Origin: JBHYGK01 sp051859045
GTDB lineage: Bacteria; Pseudomonadota; Gammaproteobacteria; Xanthomonadales; Xanthomonadaceae
Length of the DNA: 27,213 nt
Assembly: GCA_051859045.1 (NCBI GenBank)
Contig: JBHYGK010000030.1
Location: 1 to 27,213, forward strand
Direction: 5' to 3'
A model generated the notes under the pieces. That model did not search any database and was not told the origin of the DNA. It saw nothing but the letters and a program-made list of their open reading frames with translations. A program made the position numbers and the translations under genes. Shown one piece after another: positions 5,272 to 13,514 of the stretch. Numbering within the stretch: position 1 is the stretch's first letter; each line of letters opens with the position of its first letter.

Positions 5272-8200
5272 ATGCGCGAACACGCCGCGCTGTCCGCACA
5301 ACCCGCCGCACCGCGCCCCATCGCCGCCGGCCCGTCCGCCGAGGCAGACGGCCGCGCGCCCGCCGGCCGGCTCGCGGCCCTGCGCGGGATGCTGCTCGCG
5401 ATGCTGGTCGCGGTCGCGGCGACGGCCGCCCCGGCCGCCGCCGACACCCTCGACGCCCGCCGCCCGCTCTCCGACCTGCCCAGCAACACCTGGGCGATCC
5501 GCGAGGGCCTGCCGCACCACCACATCAACGACCTCGCCCAGACCCCCGACGGCAGCCTGTGGATCGCCACGTTCGAGGGCCTGGTGCGCTACAGCGGCAC
5601 CGACTTCCGGGTGCTGCGCGACGACGCCGACAGCGCGCTGCCGGACTTCGCGATCCTCGGCCTGGCGGTGACCGCCGACGGCGGCCTGCTGGTGACCACC
5701 GCGGGCCGCGGGCTGGCGCTGTGGCGGCGCGGCGAGTGGATCGGGCTGCCCGCGATCGCCACCGACCGCGACGACCGCATCGAGGCCGCGGCGATCGACG
5801 CCGCCGGCCGGCTCTGGATCGCCTCGCGCGGCCGTGGCCTGGGCCGCGTCGACGCGGCCGGCGCGCTGGTGCGGGTCAGCGGCATGCCGGCCGGGCGCGT
5901 GTTCTCGCTGCGCGAGGACGGCGAGGGCCGGATGTGGGTCGGCGGCGCCTTCGGGCTGGTGCGCGTGGAGGGCGACGCGGCGCGGCCGTTCCTGCCGGAG
6001 GACGGCTTCCCGGGCGGCCTGGTGCGCGCGCTGCTGCCGCTGCCCGACGGCCGGATGGCGATCGCCAGCGGCGCCGGCGTCTTCGTCGGCGACGAGGTCG
6101 GGTTCCGGCCGCTGGATCCGCGTCTGGCCGGCGTCGCCAGCCGCGACCTCGCGCTCGGGCCGGACGGCTCGGTGCTGGTCGCGACCGGCCTCGACGGCCT
6201 GCTCAGGCTGACCCCGGGCGGCGAGCTGCAGCGCTTCGACGAATCCAACGGCCTGCTCAGCAACCGCGTCACCGCGCTGCTCAACGATCGCGACGGCGAC
6301 CTGTGGATCGGCACCACGGCCGGCCTGCAGCAGCTCGCCGACCTGCCGGTGGGCATGCTCGACGCCCGCCACGGGCTCGACCAGCCGGGCGTGCGCACCC
6401 TGCTGGCCTGGCCCGACGGCAGCGTCTTCATCGGCGGCGCCGGGGGCGTGTTCCGCGCCCGCGACGGCGTCGCGACCCCGCTGCTGCGCGCCGACGGCCG
6501 CCGCTTCGGCCTCGTGCTCGCGCTCGCGCGCGGCCACGACGGCAGCCTGCTGGTGGGCAACGACGCCGGCGAGGTCTGGCGCTGGCGCGAGGGCGAGGGC
6601 GAGACGCTGGCGCTGCCCGCCGGCGTCCTGCCCAGCGGCACCGAGGCGCGCGGCCTGGTCGAGCCGGACGAGGGCCTGCTGTGGGTGGGCAGCAACGTCG
6701 GCCTGTTCCGGGTGGCCGGCGGCGTCGTGGAGCGCTTCGGGCGCCCGCACGGGCTGCCCTCGGACTTCGTGATGCGCCTGCTGCTGGGCCGCGACGGCCG
6801 GCTGTGGGTGGCCACCGACGGCGGGCTGGCGGTGTTCGACGGCGAGGTGTTCGGGCAGGTGCCGCTGCGCGGCCGCAGCGACGCGCGCGAGGTGTTCGGC
6901 CTGCTCGAGGTCGCCGATGGCGCGCTGTGGGTGGCCACCGACCGCGGCCTGCGCCGGGTCCGCGGCGAGGACGTGGCCGAGGTGCCGCCCGAGGCGGGGC
7001 TGCCCTACAGCAAGCTCTTCGACGTGATCGAGGACGCCGGCGGCGACCTCTGGGTCACCTCCAACCAGGGCATGACCCGGCTGCCGCGCGCCGACCTCGA
7101 GGCGGTCGCGGACGGCCGCGCGACCCGCGTGCAGGCGGTGACGCTCGACGAGTTCTCCGGCATGAACGTGCCCCAGGCCAGCGGCGGCGCGTCGTCCGCC
7201 GCGGTGGCGCTGCCGGGCGGCGAGGTCTGGGCCGGCACCTCGGCCGGCGTGGCCCGGGTGCGCCTGGCCGACCTGGTGCGGGTCGCGCCGCCGCCGGGCG
7301 TGGTGCTGGAGGCGCTGTGGGTCGACGACGAGGTCGTCGCGCTGTCGCAGGGGCTGGTGCTGCCGCCGGGCGTGAAGCGCCTGGAGTTCACCGTGGCCAG
7401 CCCGACCTTCCGCTCGCCGGGCAGCCTGCGCTACCGCCATCGCCTCGAGGGCTTCGACGAGGACTGGGTCGAGAGCGCGGCGATCGACCGCCGCCGCCAG
7501 TACACCAACCTGCCGCCGGGCGACTACGTCTTCGAGAGCCAGGCCACCGCCGACGGCGAGCGCTGGTCGGAAGGCAACCTGCGCTTCGCGTTCACGCTGG
7601 CGCCGGCGTGGTGGCAGCGGCCGTCGGTGTGGGTGCTGGGCGTGCTCGCCGCGGCGCTGCTGGCGTGGTCGGGCCAGCACCTGCGCACCCGCGCGCTGCG
7701 CTCGCGGCAGCGCCGGCTCGAGGCGCTCGTCGCCGAGCGCACCTCCGCGCTCGACGAGAGCAACCGCCAGCTCGCCGCGCTCAACGCCCGGCTCGGCGCG
7801 CAGTCCGATTCCTTCGAGCGCCAGGCGCTCACCGACGCGCTGACCGGCCTGCCCAACCGGCGCGCGCTGCAGGAGCGGCTGGCCTCGCTGCTCGCGGACG
7901 GCGAGCCGCTGGTGTTCGGCCTGCTCGACGTCGACCACTTCAAGCGCATCAACGACAGCCTGTCGCACGAGGCCGGCGACGTGGTGCTGCGCGCGGTGGG
8001 CCAGGCGATCCGCGCGGCCGTCGGCGGCAGCGGGCGCCGCCGCCAGGATCCCTTCGTCGCCCGCTGGGGCGGCGAGGAATTCGCGCTGCTCTGGCCGCGC
8101 TCCACGCCGGAAGAGGCGCGGGCGTCGGCCGAGCGGGTCCGCGCGGCCGTCGCCGCGCTCCAGCTCGACCCGCCGCTGGAGCGGGTCCGCGTCACCGCCA

Positions 8201-8325
8201 GCATCGGCCTCGCCGGTGGCGCCGCCGCCGGCCTCGGCGCGGTCAGCGCGGACACCCTGCTGCGGCAGGCCGATGAGCGCGTGTACGCGGCCAAGGCCGC
8301 GGGCCGCGATCGCGTGATGGACTGA
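5272..8325 (+). CDS. Membrane diguanylate cyclase with periplasmic beta-propeller sensor
   Basis: A predicted inner-membrane enzyme (1017 aa) making cyclic di-GMP from two GTP in response to a periplasmic signal. In order: signal/anchor hydrophobic stretch (about 38-57); a long run of two-component-regulator propeller repeats (about 60-690) with recurrent DGSLWIAT, GDLWIGT and GRLWVAT motifs; a Y_Y_Y domain (about 700-775) ending in TNLPPGDYVF; one membrane helix (about 786-804); a short coiled coil; and a GGDEF domain (about 855-1015). The active-site motif is GGEEF (933-937), so catalysis is expected. An RRQD tetrapeptide precedes it by one residue more than the usual product-inhibition RxxD spacing, so feedback control is doubtful. 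ATG 5272 is preferred over an upstream in-frame start at 5215 because of GAGGGAG and the promoter position. Two more GGDEF genes follow within 4 nt and 1 nt. Confidence 0.93.
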   Translation: MREHAALSAQPAAPRPIAAGPSAEADGRAPAGRLAALRGMLLAMLVAVAATAAPAAADTLDARRPLSDLPSNTWAIREGLPHHHINDLAQTPDGSLWIATFEGLVRYSGTDFRVLRDDADSALPDFAILGLAVTADGGLLVTTAGRGLALWRRGEWIGLPAIATDRDDRIEAAAIDAAGRLWIASRGRGLGRVDAAGALVRVSGMPAGRVFSLREDGEGRMWVGGAFGLVRVEGDAARPFLPEDGFPGGLVRALLPLPDGRMAIASGAGVFVGDEVGFRPLDPRLAGVASRDLALGPDGSVLVATGLDGLLRLTPGGELQRFDESNGLLSNRVTALLNDRDGDLWIGTTAGLQQLADLPVGMLDARHGLDQPGVRTLLAWPDGSVFIGGAGGVFRARDGVATPLLRADGRRFGLVLALARGHDGSLLVGNDAGEVWRWREGEGETLALPAGVLPSGTEARGLVEPDEGLLWVGSNVGLFRVAGGVVERFGRPHGLPSDFVMRLLLGRDGRLWVATDGGLAVFDGEVFGQVPLRGRSDAREVFGLLEVADGALWVATDRGLRRVRGEDVAEVPPEAGLPYSKLFDVIEDAGGDLWVTSNQGMTRLPRADLEAVADGRATRVQAVTLDEFSGMNVPQASGGASSAAVALPGGEVWAGTSAGVARVRLADLVRVAPPPGVVLEALWVDDEVVALSQGLVLPPGVKRLEFTVASPTFRSPGSLRYRHRLEGFDEDWVESAAIDRRRQYTNLPPGDYVFESQATADGERWSEGNLRFAFTLAPAWWQRPSVWVLGVLAAALLAWSGQHLRTRALRSRQRRLEALVAERTSALDESNRQLAALNARLGAQSDSFERQALTDALTGLPNRRALQERLASLLADGEPLVFGLLDVDHFKRINDSLSHEAGDVVLRAVGQAIRAAVGGSGRRRQDPFVARWGGEEFALLWPRSTPEEARASAERVRAAVAALQLDPPLERVRVTASIGLAGGAAAGLGAVSADTLLRQADERVYAAKAAGRDRVMD

Positions 8326-8329
8326 GCCC

Positions 8330-9391
8330 ATGCCCGCCGCCCCGCTGCCGCCCGACGAGACCACCCGCCTGCTGGCCCTGCACGGCCTGGGCCTGCTCGA
8401 CACGCTGCCCGAGGGCAGCTACGAGCAGCTGCTGCGGATCGCCGCCGCGCTGTGCGGCACGCCGATGGGCACCGTGACCCTGCTCGACGCGGACCGCCAG
8501 TGGTTCAAGGCGCGGGTCGGCGTGGCCTCCTCGGAGACCCCGCGCGACCACGCGCTGTGCGCGTGGACCATCCTCGAGGCCGACGGGCTGATGGTGGTCG
8601 AGGACGCGCGCGCGGATCCGCGCTTCGCCGACAACCCGCTGGTGACCGAGGAGTCCGGCATCCGCTTCTACGCCGGCACCCCGCTGCGCCTGGCCGACGG
8701 CTCGGCCGTGGGCACGCTGTGCGTGATGGACCGCGTGCCGCGCACGCTCGGCGCCGGCCAGCGCGAGGCCCTGCGCGCGCTCGGCGCCCAGGTGGTGAAG
8801 CTCTTCGAGCTCGCCCAGGCCAAGCGCCTGCTCGAGCACCACCTCGAGGAGCGGGCCTGGTACGAACGCCAGCTCGACCTGCAGCGCGAGGCCCTGCGCG
8901 CGCGCAACCGCGAGCTGCAGGCGCTGTCGGACACCGACGCGCTGACCGCGCTGCCCAACCGCCGCGGCTTCCACGCCCGGCTCGACCTGGCGCTGGGGTC
9001 GGGCGCGCCCTACGCGCTGGCGATCGTCGACATCGACCACTTCAAGCGGGTCAACGACGTGCACGGCCACGCCGTGGGCGACCAGGTGCTGGCCGAGGTC
9101 GCGGCGGCGCTCGCGCGCGCCGCCGACGGGGTCGAGGTGGGCCGCTTCGGCGGCGAGGAGTTCGTGGTGCTGCTGCAGGGCCCGCCCGGCACCGAGGCGG
9201 CGCGGCTGGAGGCCATGCGGCGCGCGGTCGAGGCGGCGCCCACCCAGGTCCCGGTGACGGTGAGCATCGGCTGGTCGCCCGCCGCGGCCGGCGAGCCGCC
9301 GGAAGCGGCGTTCGCGCGCGCCGACGAGGCGATGTACGCGGCCAAGCGCGACGGGCGCAATCGCGTGGTCCTGGGCGCGGGCGGCGGCTGA
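8330..9391 (+). CDS. Cytosolic GAF-domain diguanylate cyclase
   Basis: A soluble sensor enzyme (353 aa) predicted to synthesise cyclic di-GMP. Residues ~20-155 are a GAF domain of the type often paired with GGDEF, recognisable from TVTLLDADRQWFKARVG, DHALCAWTI and GTLCVMDRVPR; the ligand is unknown. A helical linker (about 165-200) leads to the GGDEF domain (about 200-350) with ALPNRRGF, VDIDHFKRVND and the active-site motif GGEEF (274-278). An RAAD tetrapeptide sits too far upstream to be the usual inhibitory site, so product feedback is probably absent. It starts 4 nt after the propeller cyclase and ends 1 nt before the next cyclase, so the three genes are almost certainly one transcript. 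Catalytic residues are intact. Confidence 0.94.
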   Translation: MPAAPLPPDETTRLLALHGLGLLDTLPEGSYEQLLRIAAALCGTPMGTVTLLDADRQWFKARVGVASSETPRDHALCAWTILEADGLMVVEDARADPRFADNPLVTEESGIRFYAGTPLRLADGSAVGTLCVMDRVPRTLGAGQREALRALGAQVVKLFELAQAKRLLEHHLEERAWYERQLDLQREALRARNRELQALSDTDALTALPNRRGFHARLDLALGSGAPYALAIVDIDHFKRVNDVHGHAVGDQVLAEVAAALARAADGVEVGRFGGEEFVVLLQGPPGTEAARLEAMRRAVEAAPTQVPVTVSIGWSPAAAGEPPEAAFARADEAMYAAKRDGRNRVVLGAGGG

Positions 9392-9392
9392 C

Positions 9393-11045
9393 GTGGCGCC
9401 GGCGCGGCCCACGCCGCTCGGACGGGCGCGGATCGCCGCACGGCTGGCGCTGCTGGCCGGCCTGCTGGCCGGCTGCGGCGGCGGCGGGAGCGCCGGCGAG
9501 CCCCGCCTGGTCGGCCCGCTGGACCAGCGCGAGCCCGCGCCGCGCGGCTGCGACGCCGCGCCGCCGGCCGCGCCGCGGCGGGTCGTGGTCGCGGCGCCCG
9601 AGGGCGGCTGGCCCGGGCATCCGCTGGCGGTGGTGGTGAGCGGCGCCTTCGAGGGCACCGTGCGCATCCGCCTCGGCGGGCTGGAGCGCTGCGGCGACAG
9701 CGGCGACGCGCGCACGCTCGACTCGCGCTTCCGCGCCGGCATCGGCACGGTGCTGGTGCCGCCGCCCGGCAGCCGCGACGCCCTCGAGGTGCTGCTGCCG
9801 CCCGCCGCGAGCCCGCTGTGGGCGCCGGTGGTGCGGGTGGGCGCCCCCACGGCGGTGCAGCGCGAGGACGCCTGGCGGCACCTGGTGCGGGTGGCGGCGG
9901 TCGCGGTGATGCTCGCGCTGGTGCTGGCCTCGCTGATGAACGGGGTGGCCTCGCGCGAGCGCCTGTTCCGCCTGCACGCCCTCACCAGCGCGGGCTTCGC
10001 CTGGTGGAGCATGGTCCTCTCGGGCCTGTGGGCGCACGTGGCCCCGGTGCTGCACCTGACCGGCAGCGAGCCGTGGCTGCTGGCCGCGCTGGCGTTCCCG
10101 CTGGTCGGCGCCTCGCTGGTGCTGCTGCTGCGGATCGCCGGGATCGCGCGCGGCCATCCCTGGGCCGAGGCGCTGCTGGTGGTCGCGCCGCGCGTGCTGG
10201 TGGTCGTCGGCGGCCTGTGCCTGCTGCTGCCGCGGGCCGCGCTGCCGGTGGCGGCGGTGGCGGCGGAGCTGCTGCTGGTGGCGATGCTGGCCGGCGTGGC
10301 CGTGCTGGCGGTGGCCCAGGGCGCGCGCGGGCGGCGCGGCCGCCTGGTGGCCCTGCTCTGCGTCGCGCCGCTGCTGGCCGCGCTGCCGTCCGCGCTGCTC
10401 GCGCCGGACTGGCTGGCGCGCTGGAAGATCGAGGTCCTGATGCTCGGCGGCGCCTGGCTGCTGCTGGCCTCGAGCGTGGCGCTGACGCTGCGCCTCGGCC
10501 AGCTGCGCCTGCAGCGCGACGCGCTGCGGGTGCTGGCGGAGACCGACGAGCTCACCGGCCTGCCCAACCGGCGCTCGGGGCTCGACCAGCTGCAGCACGA
10601 GATCATGCTGGCCCGCGCGCGCGGGCGGAGCCTGGCGGTGGCCTTCCTCGACGCCGACCACTTCAAGGCCGTCAACGACACCCACGGCCACGCGGTCGGC
10701 GACCGGGTGCTGGCGCGGATCGCCCAGCGGGTGCGCGAGGGCGTGCGCGGCGGCGACGTGGTGGCGCGGGTGGGCGGCGAGGAGTTCCTGGTGGTGCTGC
10801 CCGGCGCCGACGCGAGCGCGGCCTGGCAGCGGCTGGAGCGGGTGCGCCAGCGCATCGAGGAGGATCCCGAGGGCCGCGCGCTGGGCCTGCCGGCGATCAC
10901 CGCGAGCGCCGGCGTGACCCTGCTGCGGCCGACCGACCGCGACGCCGCGGCCCTGCTGCGGCGCGCCGACGCCGCGATGTACCGGGCCAAGCATTACGGG
11001 CGCAACCGCGTCGAGCTCGACGTCGCGCCGGACGGCGAGGGCTGA
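9393..11045 (+). CDS. Seven-helix membrane diguanylate cyclase with putative lipoprotein signal
   Basis: The third cyclase of the operon (550 aa), starting with GTG one base after the previous stop. Its N-terminus (ARLALLAGLLAGC) resembles a lipoprotein signal with Cys near residue 28. An extracytoplasmic region (about 30-155) follows, then seven hydrophobic segments between about 165 and 370, as in 7TMR-DISM-type receptors; the match is by topology, not a confirmed domain hit. The C-terminal GGDEF domain (about 385-545) has GLPNRRSG, DADHFKAVNDTHGH and GGEEF (461-465). Unlike its two neighbours it carries RGGD (452-455) exactly five residues before GGEEF, the standard inhibitory I-site, so product feedback is expected. 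A hairpin without a T-run follows the stop. Start choice is moderately certain: the signal sequence begins close behind it. Confidence 0.9.
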   Translation: MAPARPTPLGRARIAARLALLAGLLAGCGGGGSAGEPRLVGPLDQREPAPRGCDAAPPAAPRRVVVAAPEGGWPGHPLAVVVSGAFEGTVRIRLGGLERCGDSGDARTLDSRFRAGIGTVLVPPPGSRDALEVLLPPAASPLWAPVVRVGAPTAVQREDAWRHLVRVAAVAVMLALVLASLMNGVASRERLFRLHALTSAGFAWWSMVLSGLWAHVAPVLHLTGSEPWLLAALAFPLVGASLVLLLRIAGIARGHPWAEALLVVAPRVLVVVGGLCLLLPRAALPVAAVAAELLLVAMLAGVAVLAVAQGARGRRGRLVALLCVAPLLAALPSALLAPDWLARWKIEVLMLGGAWLLLASSVALTLRLGQLRLQRDALRVLAETDELTGLPNRRSGLDQLQHEIMLARARGRSLAVAFLDADHFKAVNDTHGHAVGDRVLARIAQRVREGVRGGDVVARVGGEEFLVVLPGADASAAWQRLERVRQRIEEDPEGRALGLPAITASAGVTLLRPTDRDAAALLRRADAAMYRAKHYGRNRVELDVAPDGEG

Positions 11046-11047
11046 GC

Positions 11048-11069
11048 CGGCGGCCGCGCGCGGCCGCCG
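11048..11069 (+). terminator. GC-rich hairpin after the cyclase operon
   Basis: CGGCGGCCG, a CGCG loop and CGGCCGCCG form a perfect 9-bp stem 3 nt after the stop codon. No T-run follows, so intrinsic termination is uncertain. Confidence 0.35.
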
Positions 11070-11078
11070 ATCCCTCGC

Positions 11079-11084
11079 TACACT
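11079..11084 (+). promoter_or_regulatory. Possible -10 element before the 407-residue gene
   Basis: TACACT lies 38 nt before GTG 11123. No good -35 is visible, because the upstream stretch is the hairpin. With that hairpin, it suggests the next gene has its own promoter. Confidence 0.35.
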
Positions 11085-11122
11085 CGTGGCCCCCACCGCG
11101 CGCCGACCGCCATCCGCCGACC

Positions 11123-12346
11123 GTGATCCAGCCCGAGCGCACCATCGATTTCATCGGCGCCAGCGACGAGGACGTCGCCCACCTCCGCCTGCTCATCCGC
11201 AAGGCGCGCGGCAAGCTCGACGCGTCGTGGCGCTGGGGCAGCGAGGACCGCGCCGACCTGGTCGTGGTCGATCCCACCAGCCTCCCCGGCGAGCAGGCGC
11301 TGCAGCGCACGCTCGCGCGCGGCCGGCCGTGCGCGGTGATCTGGCGCGGGCAGTCGCTGCCGCCCGAGGGCCTGGTGCTGCCGGTGCCGTTCCGCGACCA
11401 GGCGGTGATCGCGCTGCTGAACTCGATCGGCGACCGCGACGCGCCGCCGATGCCGCTGATCATGGCCGGCGAGGACTTCTTCGTGATGGACCTCGGCGAG
11501 GAGGAGTCGGCCGCCGCCACCGTCGACGAGGGCCTGCTCGCCGCGCTGCCGGACTTCGACGCCGCGATCGCCGAGCGCACCCAGCTCGCCAGCGCGATCG
11601 AGGACGCCGAGTCGCTGTTCCGCCGCGATCCGCTGGCCGACTCGCTGCAGGTGCTGCTGCCCGACGCGATGGACCAAGGCGCCGCGGTGGACTACGTCGC
11701 CCGCGCCAACGCCCGCGCCCAGGCGCGCGCGCAGGCGGCCGGCGGGCTGCACCAGGACGACACCGCGCGCTTCGACGCGCCCAACATCCAGCCCACGCAC
11801 CGCGCCGCGCCGCCGGCGGACGACCGCAGCTTCCCGCTGCGCGACTACCTCGCCGAGGGGCTGCTGATGCACCCCGCGCGGCTGCAGCTGATGGGCCTGC
11901 CGGCGCTGGTGCTCGACCCGAAGGAGGGCGTCTACCACGCCGAGGGCCTGCTGCCGGACCTCGAGCTGCTGGCGCTGCAGTCGCTGCGCCGCGCGGACTG
12001 GATCCCGCTGACCTCCGGCGAGCTCGAGGCGGTGCGCGCGACGATCCCGGCCAAGCCGATCACGCGCCTGCAGTGGATGGAGCGCCTGCTGGCGCTCAAC
12101 GGCCAGCTCGCCGGCCACCTCGACCCGGGCGGCACCTACCGCCTCACGAAGTGGCTCGAGCTCACGGCCGACTACCCGCACCACGCCAAGGTGGCGCAGC
12201 AGATGCTCAAGCCGATGCGCCTGCACGAGATCGCCGCCGCGGCGAAGGCGCCGATGGGCGAGGTGTTCGACGTGGTCAACGCCTACGACGCGATCGGCTT
12301 CCTGGAGTGGACCCCGCGCGAGCGCCTGCAGGGCGGGCCGGGCTGA
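11123..12346 (+). CDS. Conserved-looking protein with receiver-like N-terminus, function unknown
   Basis: I do not recognise this 407-residue family. Residues ~1-115 have the alternating pattern of a response-regulator receiver: strand IDFIGASDED, strand DLVVVDPTS with an aspartate where phosphorylation would occur, strand CAVIWRG, and VLPVPFRDQAVIALLNSI at the end. Typical receiver Thr/Lys positions are not clear, so it may be degenerate. An acidic, Ala-rich middle (about 116-245) has no obvious domain. The C-terminal ~160 residues (from ~RDYLAEGLL) are mostly helical. The end LHEIAAAAKAPMGEVFDVVNAYDAIGFLEW looks like a winged helix. There is no signal or membrane segment. GTG 11123 begins the conserved-looking sequence and no ATG is available. 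It lies 77 nt behind three diguanylate cyclases, so a role in that signalling circuit is possible but only inferred. Confidence 0.75.
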   Translation: MIQPERTIDFIGASDEDVAHLRLLIRKARGKLDASWRWGSEDRADLVVVDPTSLPGEQALQRTLARGRPCAVIWRGQSLPPEGLVLPVPFRDQAVIALLNSIGDRDAPPMPLIMAGEDFFVMDLGEEESAAATVDEGLLAALPDFDAAIAERTQLASAIEDAESLFRRDPLADSLQVLLPDAMDQGAAVDYVARANARAQARAQAAGGLHQDDTARFDAPNIQPTHRAAPPADDRSFPLRDYLAEGLLMHPARLQLMGLPALVLDPKEGVYHAEGLLPDLELLALQSLRRADWIPLTSGELEAVRATIPAKPITRLQWMERLLALNGQLAGHLDPGGTYRLTKWLELTADYPHHAKVAQQMLKPMRLHEIAAAAKAPMGEVFDVVNAYDAIGFLEWTPRERLQGGPG

Positions 12347-12354
12347 CGCCGCGG

Positions 12355-12370
12355 GCCCGCCGCGGCGGGC
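12355..12370. terminator. Palindrome at convergent junction
   Basis: GCCCGC-CGCG-GCGGGC lies exactly between two convergent stop codons and could fold in transcripts of either strand. No T-run is present on either side. Confidence 0.35.
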
Positions 12371-13384
12371 TCAGCCGGCCGCGCCGGCCTCGCGCACCGG
12401 GATCGGCACGTTGCACAGCTCGACGTGGCCGACCGGGTCGATGAACCACTCCTCGCGCCGGTGCCGGCGCGCCTCGACCAGGCGCGCGAAGCTCGGCGAC
12501 GCCGAGTCCAGCACCTCCAGCGCCGGGCGCTGGCCCTCGGGCAGGTCGGCGGCCAGGCGCAGCGAGACGATCCCCACCTGCTGCGCCGGGTCCTCGTAGA
12601 AGCCCAGCGGCCCGGTGCCGCGCGGCAGCACGCTGAGGTGCTCCATGCCCTGCAGCACGCGGCCGACGGTGGTGATGTTGCGGTCGAGGTGGCGCGGCGC
12701 GTGGCCGGTGACGAGGTAGAGCTCGGAGCCGTTGCTGGAGTCGGCGGCCAGGTCGCGGCCCGCGCCCACGGTGCCGTAGCAGTGCGCCAGCCAGGCGCGG
12801 CCCCCGGCGGGGTCGCGCGCGGCGGGGAAGCTGCGCGACCAGCCGGCCTCCGGCGCGTAGACGTCGCCGTCGGCGAGCGCGGTGAACGGCAGGCCGGCCG
12901 CGGCGCGGTCGAACTCGGCCGGCAGGCGCGGGCTGGGCGCGGGCAGGGCGCGCTCGGCCGGCGTGCCGCCGGCGGGGTCGCCCCACTGGATCACGTAGTT
13001 GTCCTGCGAGCGCAGCACCACCAGGCCGTCCCAGTAACGGGCGCGGGCGAGCGCGCGGATGCGCTCGGCGTGCAGCGGCGCGAAGTCGGGGGCGAGCTCG
13101 ATCACCGCGCGGCCGCCGGTGGCCAGCTCGAGCACCAGCAGGTCCTGGTCGGCGGGGCGGCGCCAGTCGGCCGGCGGCGCGGCGGCGATCACCTCGGCGG
13201 TGGTCGGGCCGGGCGCGGGCGCGGCCTCGGCGGGCGCGCCGGCGTCCGTCGCGGGCGCGGCCGCCGAGGGCGGCGCCGCGAGCGCGGGCGGGGCGTCGTC
13301 CGCGGCGCCGCAGCCCGCGAGCAGGGCCGCCAGGGCGAGCGCGAGGCTGGCGCGGCGGGGGATCGGCATGGCGTGGCGGGTCAT
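12371..13384 (-). CDS. Cyclophilin-type peptidyl-prolyl isomerase lipoprotein
   Basis: A 337-residue exported protein expected to catalyse cis-trans isomerisation of X-Pro bonds in periplasmic clients. The signal RRASLALALAALLAGC ends in a lipobox (LLAG-Cys, about residue 25). An Ala/Pro/Asp-rich linker extends to about residue 70. The cyclophilin fold follows, with LVVLRSQDNYVIQWGDP (homologous to the family's active-site VIxxFMIQGGDP strand, with Trp in place of a Gly), SNGSELYLVTGHAPRHLDRNITTVGRV and a final block of charged sequence. Substitutions at the usual catalytic Arg/Phe positions make activity uncertain. ATG 13384 has AGGAG about 6 nt upstream. The next gene upstream on this strand, srkA, ends 130 bp away, so co-transcription is possible but not obvious. 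Confidence 0.88.
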   Translation of the reverse strand: MTRHAMPIPRRASLALALAALLAGCGAADDAPPALAAPPSAAAPATDAGAPAEAAPAPGPTTAEVIAAAPPADWRRPADQDLLVLELATGGRAVIELAPDFAPLHAERIRALARARYWDGLVVLRSQDNYVIQWGDPAGGTPAERALPAPSPRLPAEFDRAAAGLPFTALADGDVYAPEAGWSRSFPAARDPAGGRAWLAHCYGTVGAGRDLAADSSNGSELYLVTGHAPRHLDRNITTVGRVLQGMEHLSVLPRGTGPLGFYEDPAQQVGIVSLRLAADLPEGQRPALEVLDSASPSFARLVEARRHRREEWFIDPVGHVELCNVPIPVREAGAAG

Positions 13385-13514
13385 CCTGGACTCCTGGGCG
13401 AGGGCGCCGGCGCGCGCGCCGGCGGGGAGGCCGATGGTGTCGGAGTGGCGCCGGGCCGTCCATCCCGCCCGGGCGCCGCCGGCCGCGGCGCGGCGTCGCC
13501 CCCCGCGCGCGGGC

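Noticed and set aside
2946..5570. Long minus-strand open frame opposite hutU
   Set aside because: No recognisable domain, and it runs through the structured repeats; it is a composition shadow.
5239..8403. Very long antisense open frame (over 1000 codons) opposite the propeller cyclase
   Set aside because: Its translation is Arg/Ala/Gly/His-rich low complexity without motifs. Such shadows are expected where third positions are nearly all G or C, and the plus-strand gene has full domains.
9393..12346. Frameshifted fusion of the third cyclase with the 407-residue protein
   Set aside because: The cyclase ends with a proper stop at 11045 and a hairpin. The following gene starts at GTG 11123 in another frame after a possible -10.
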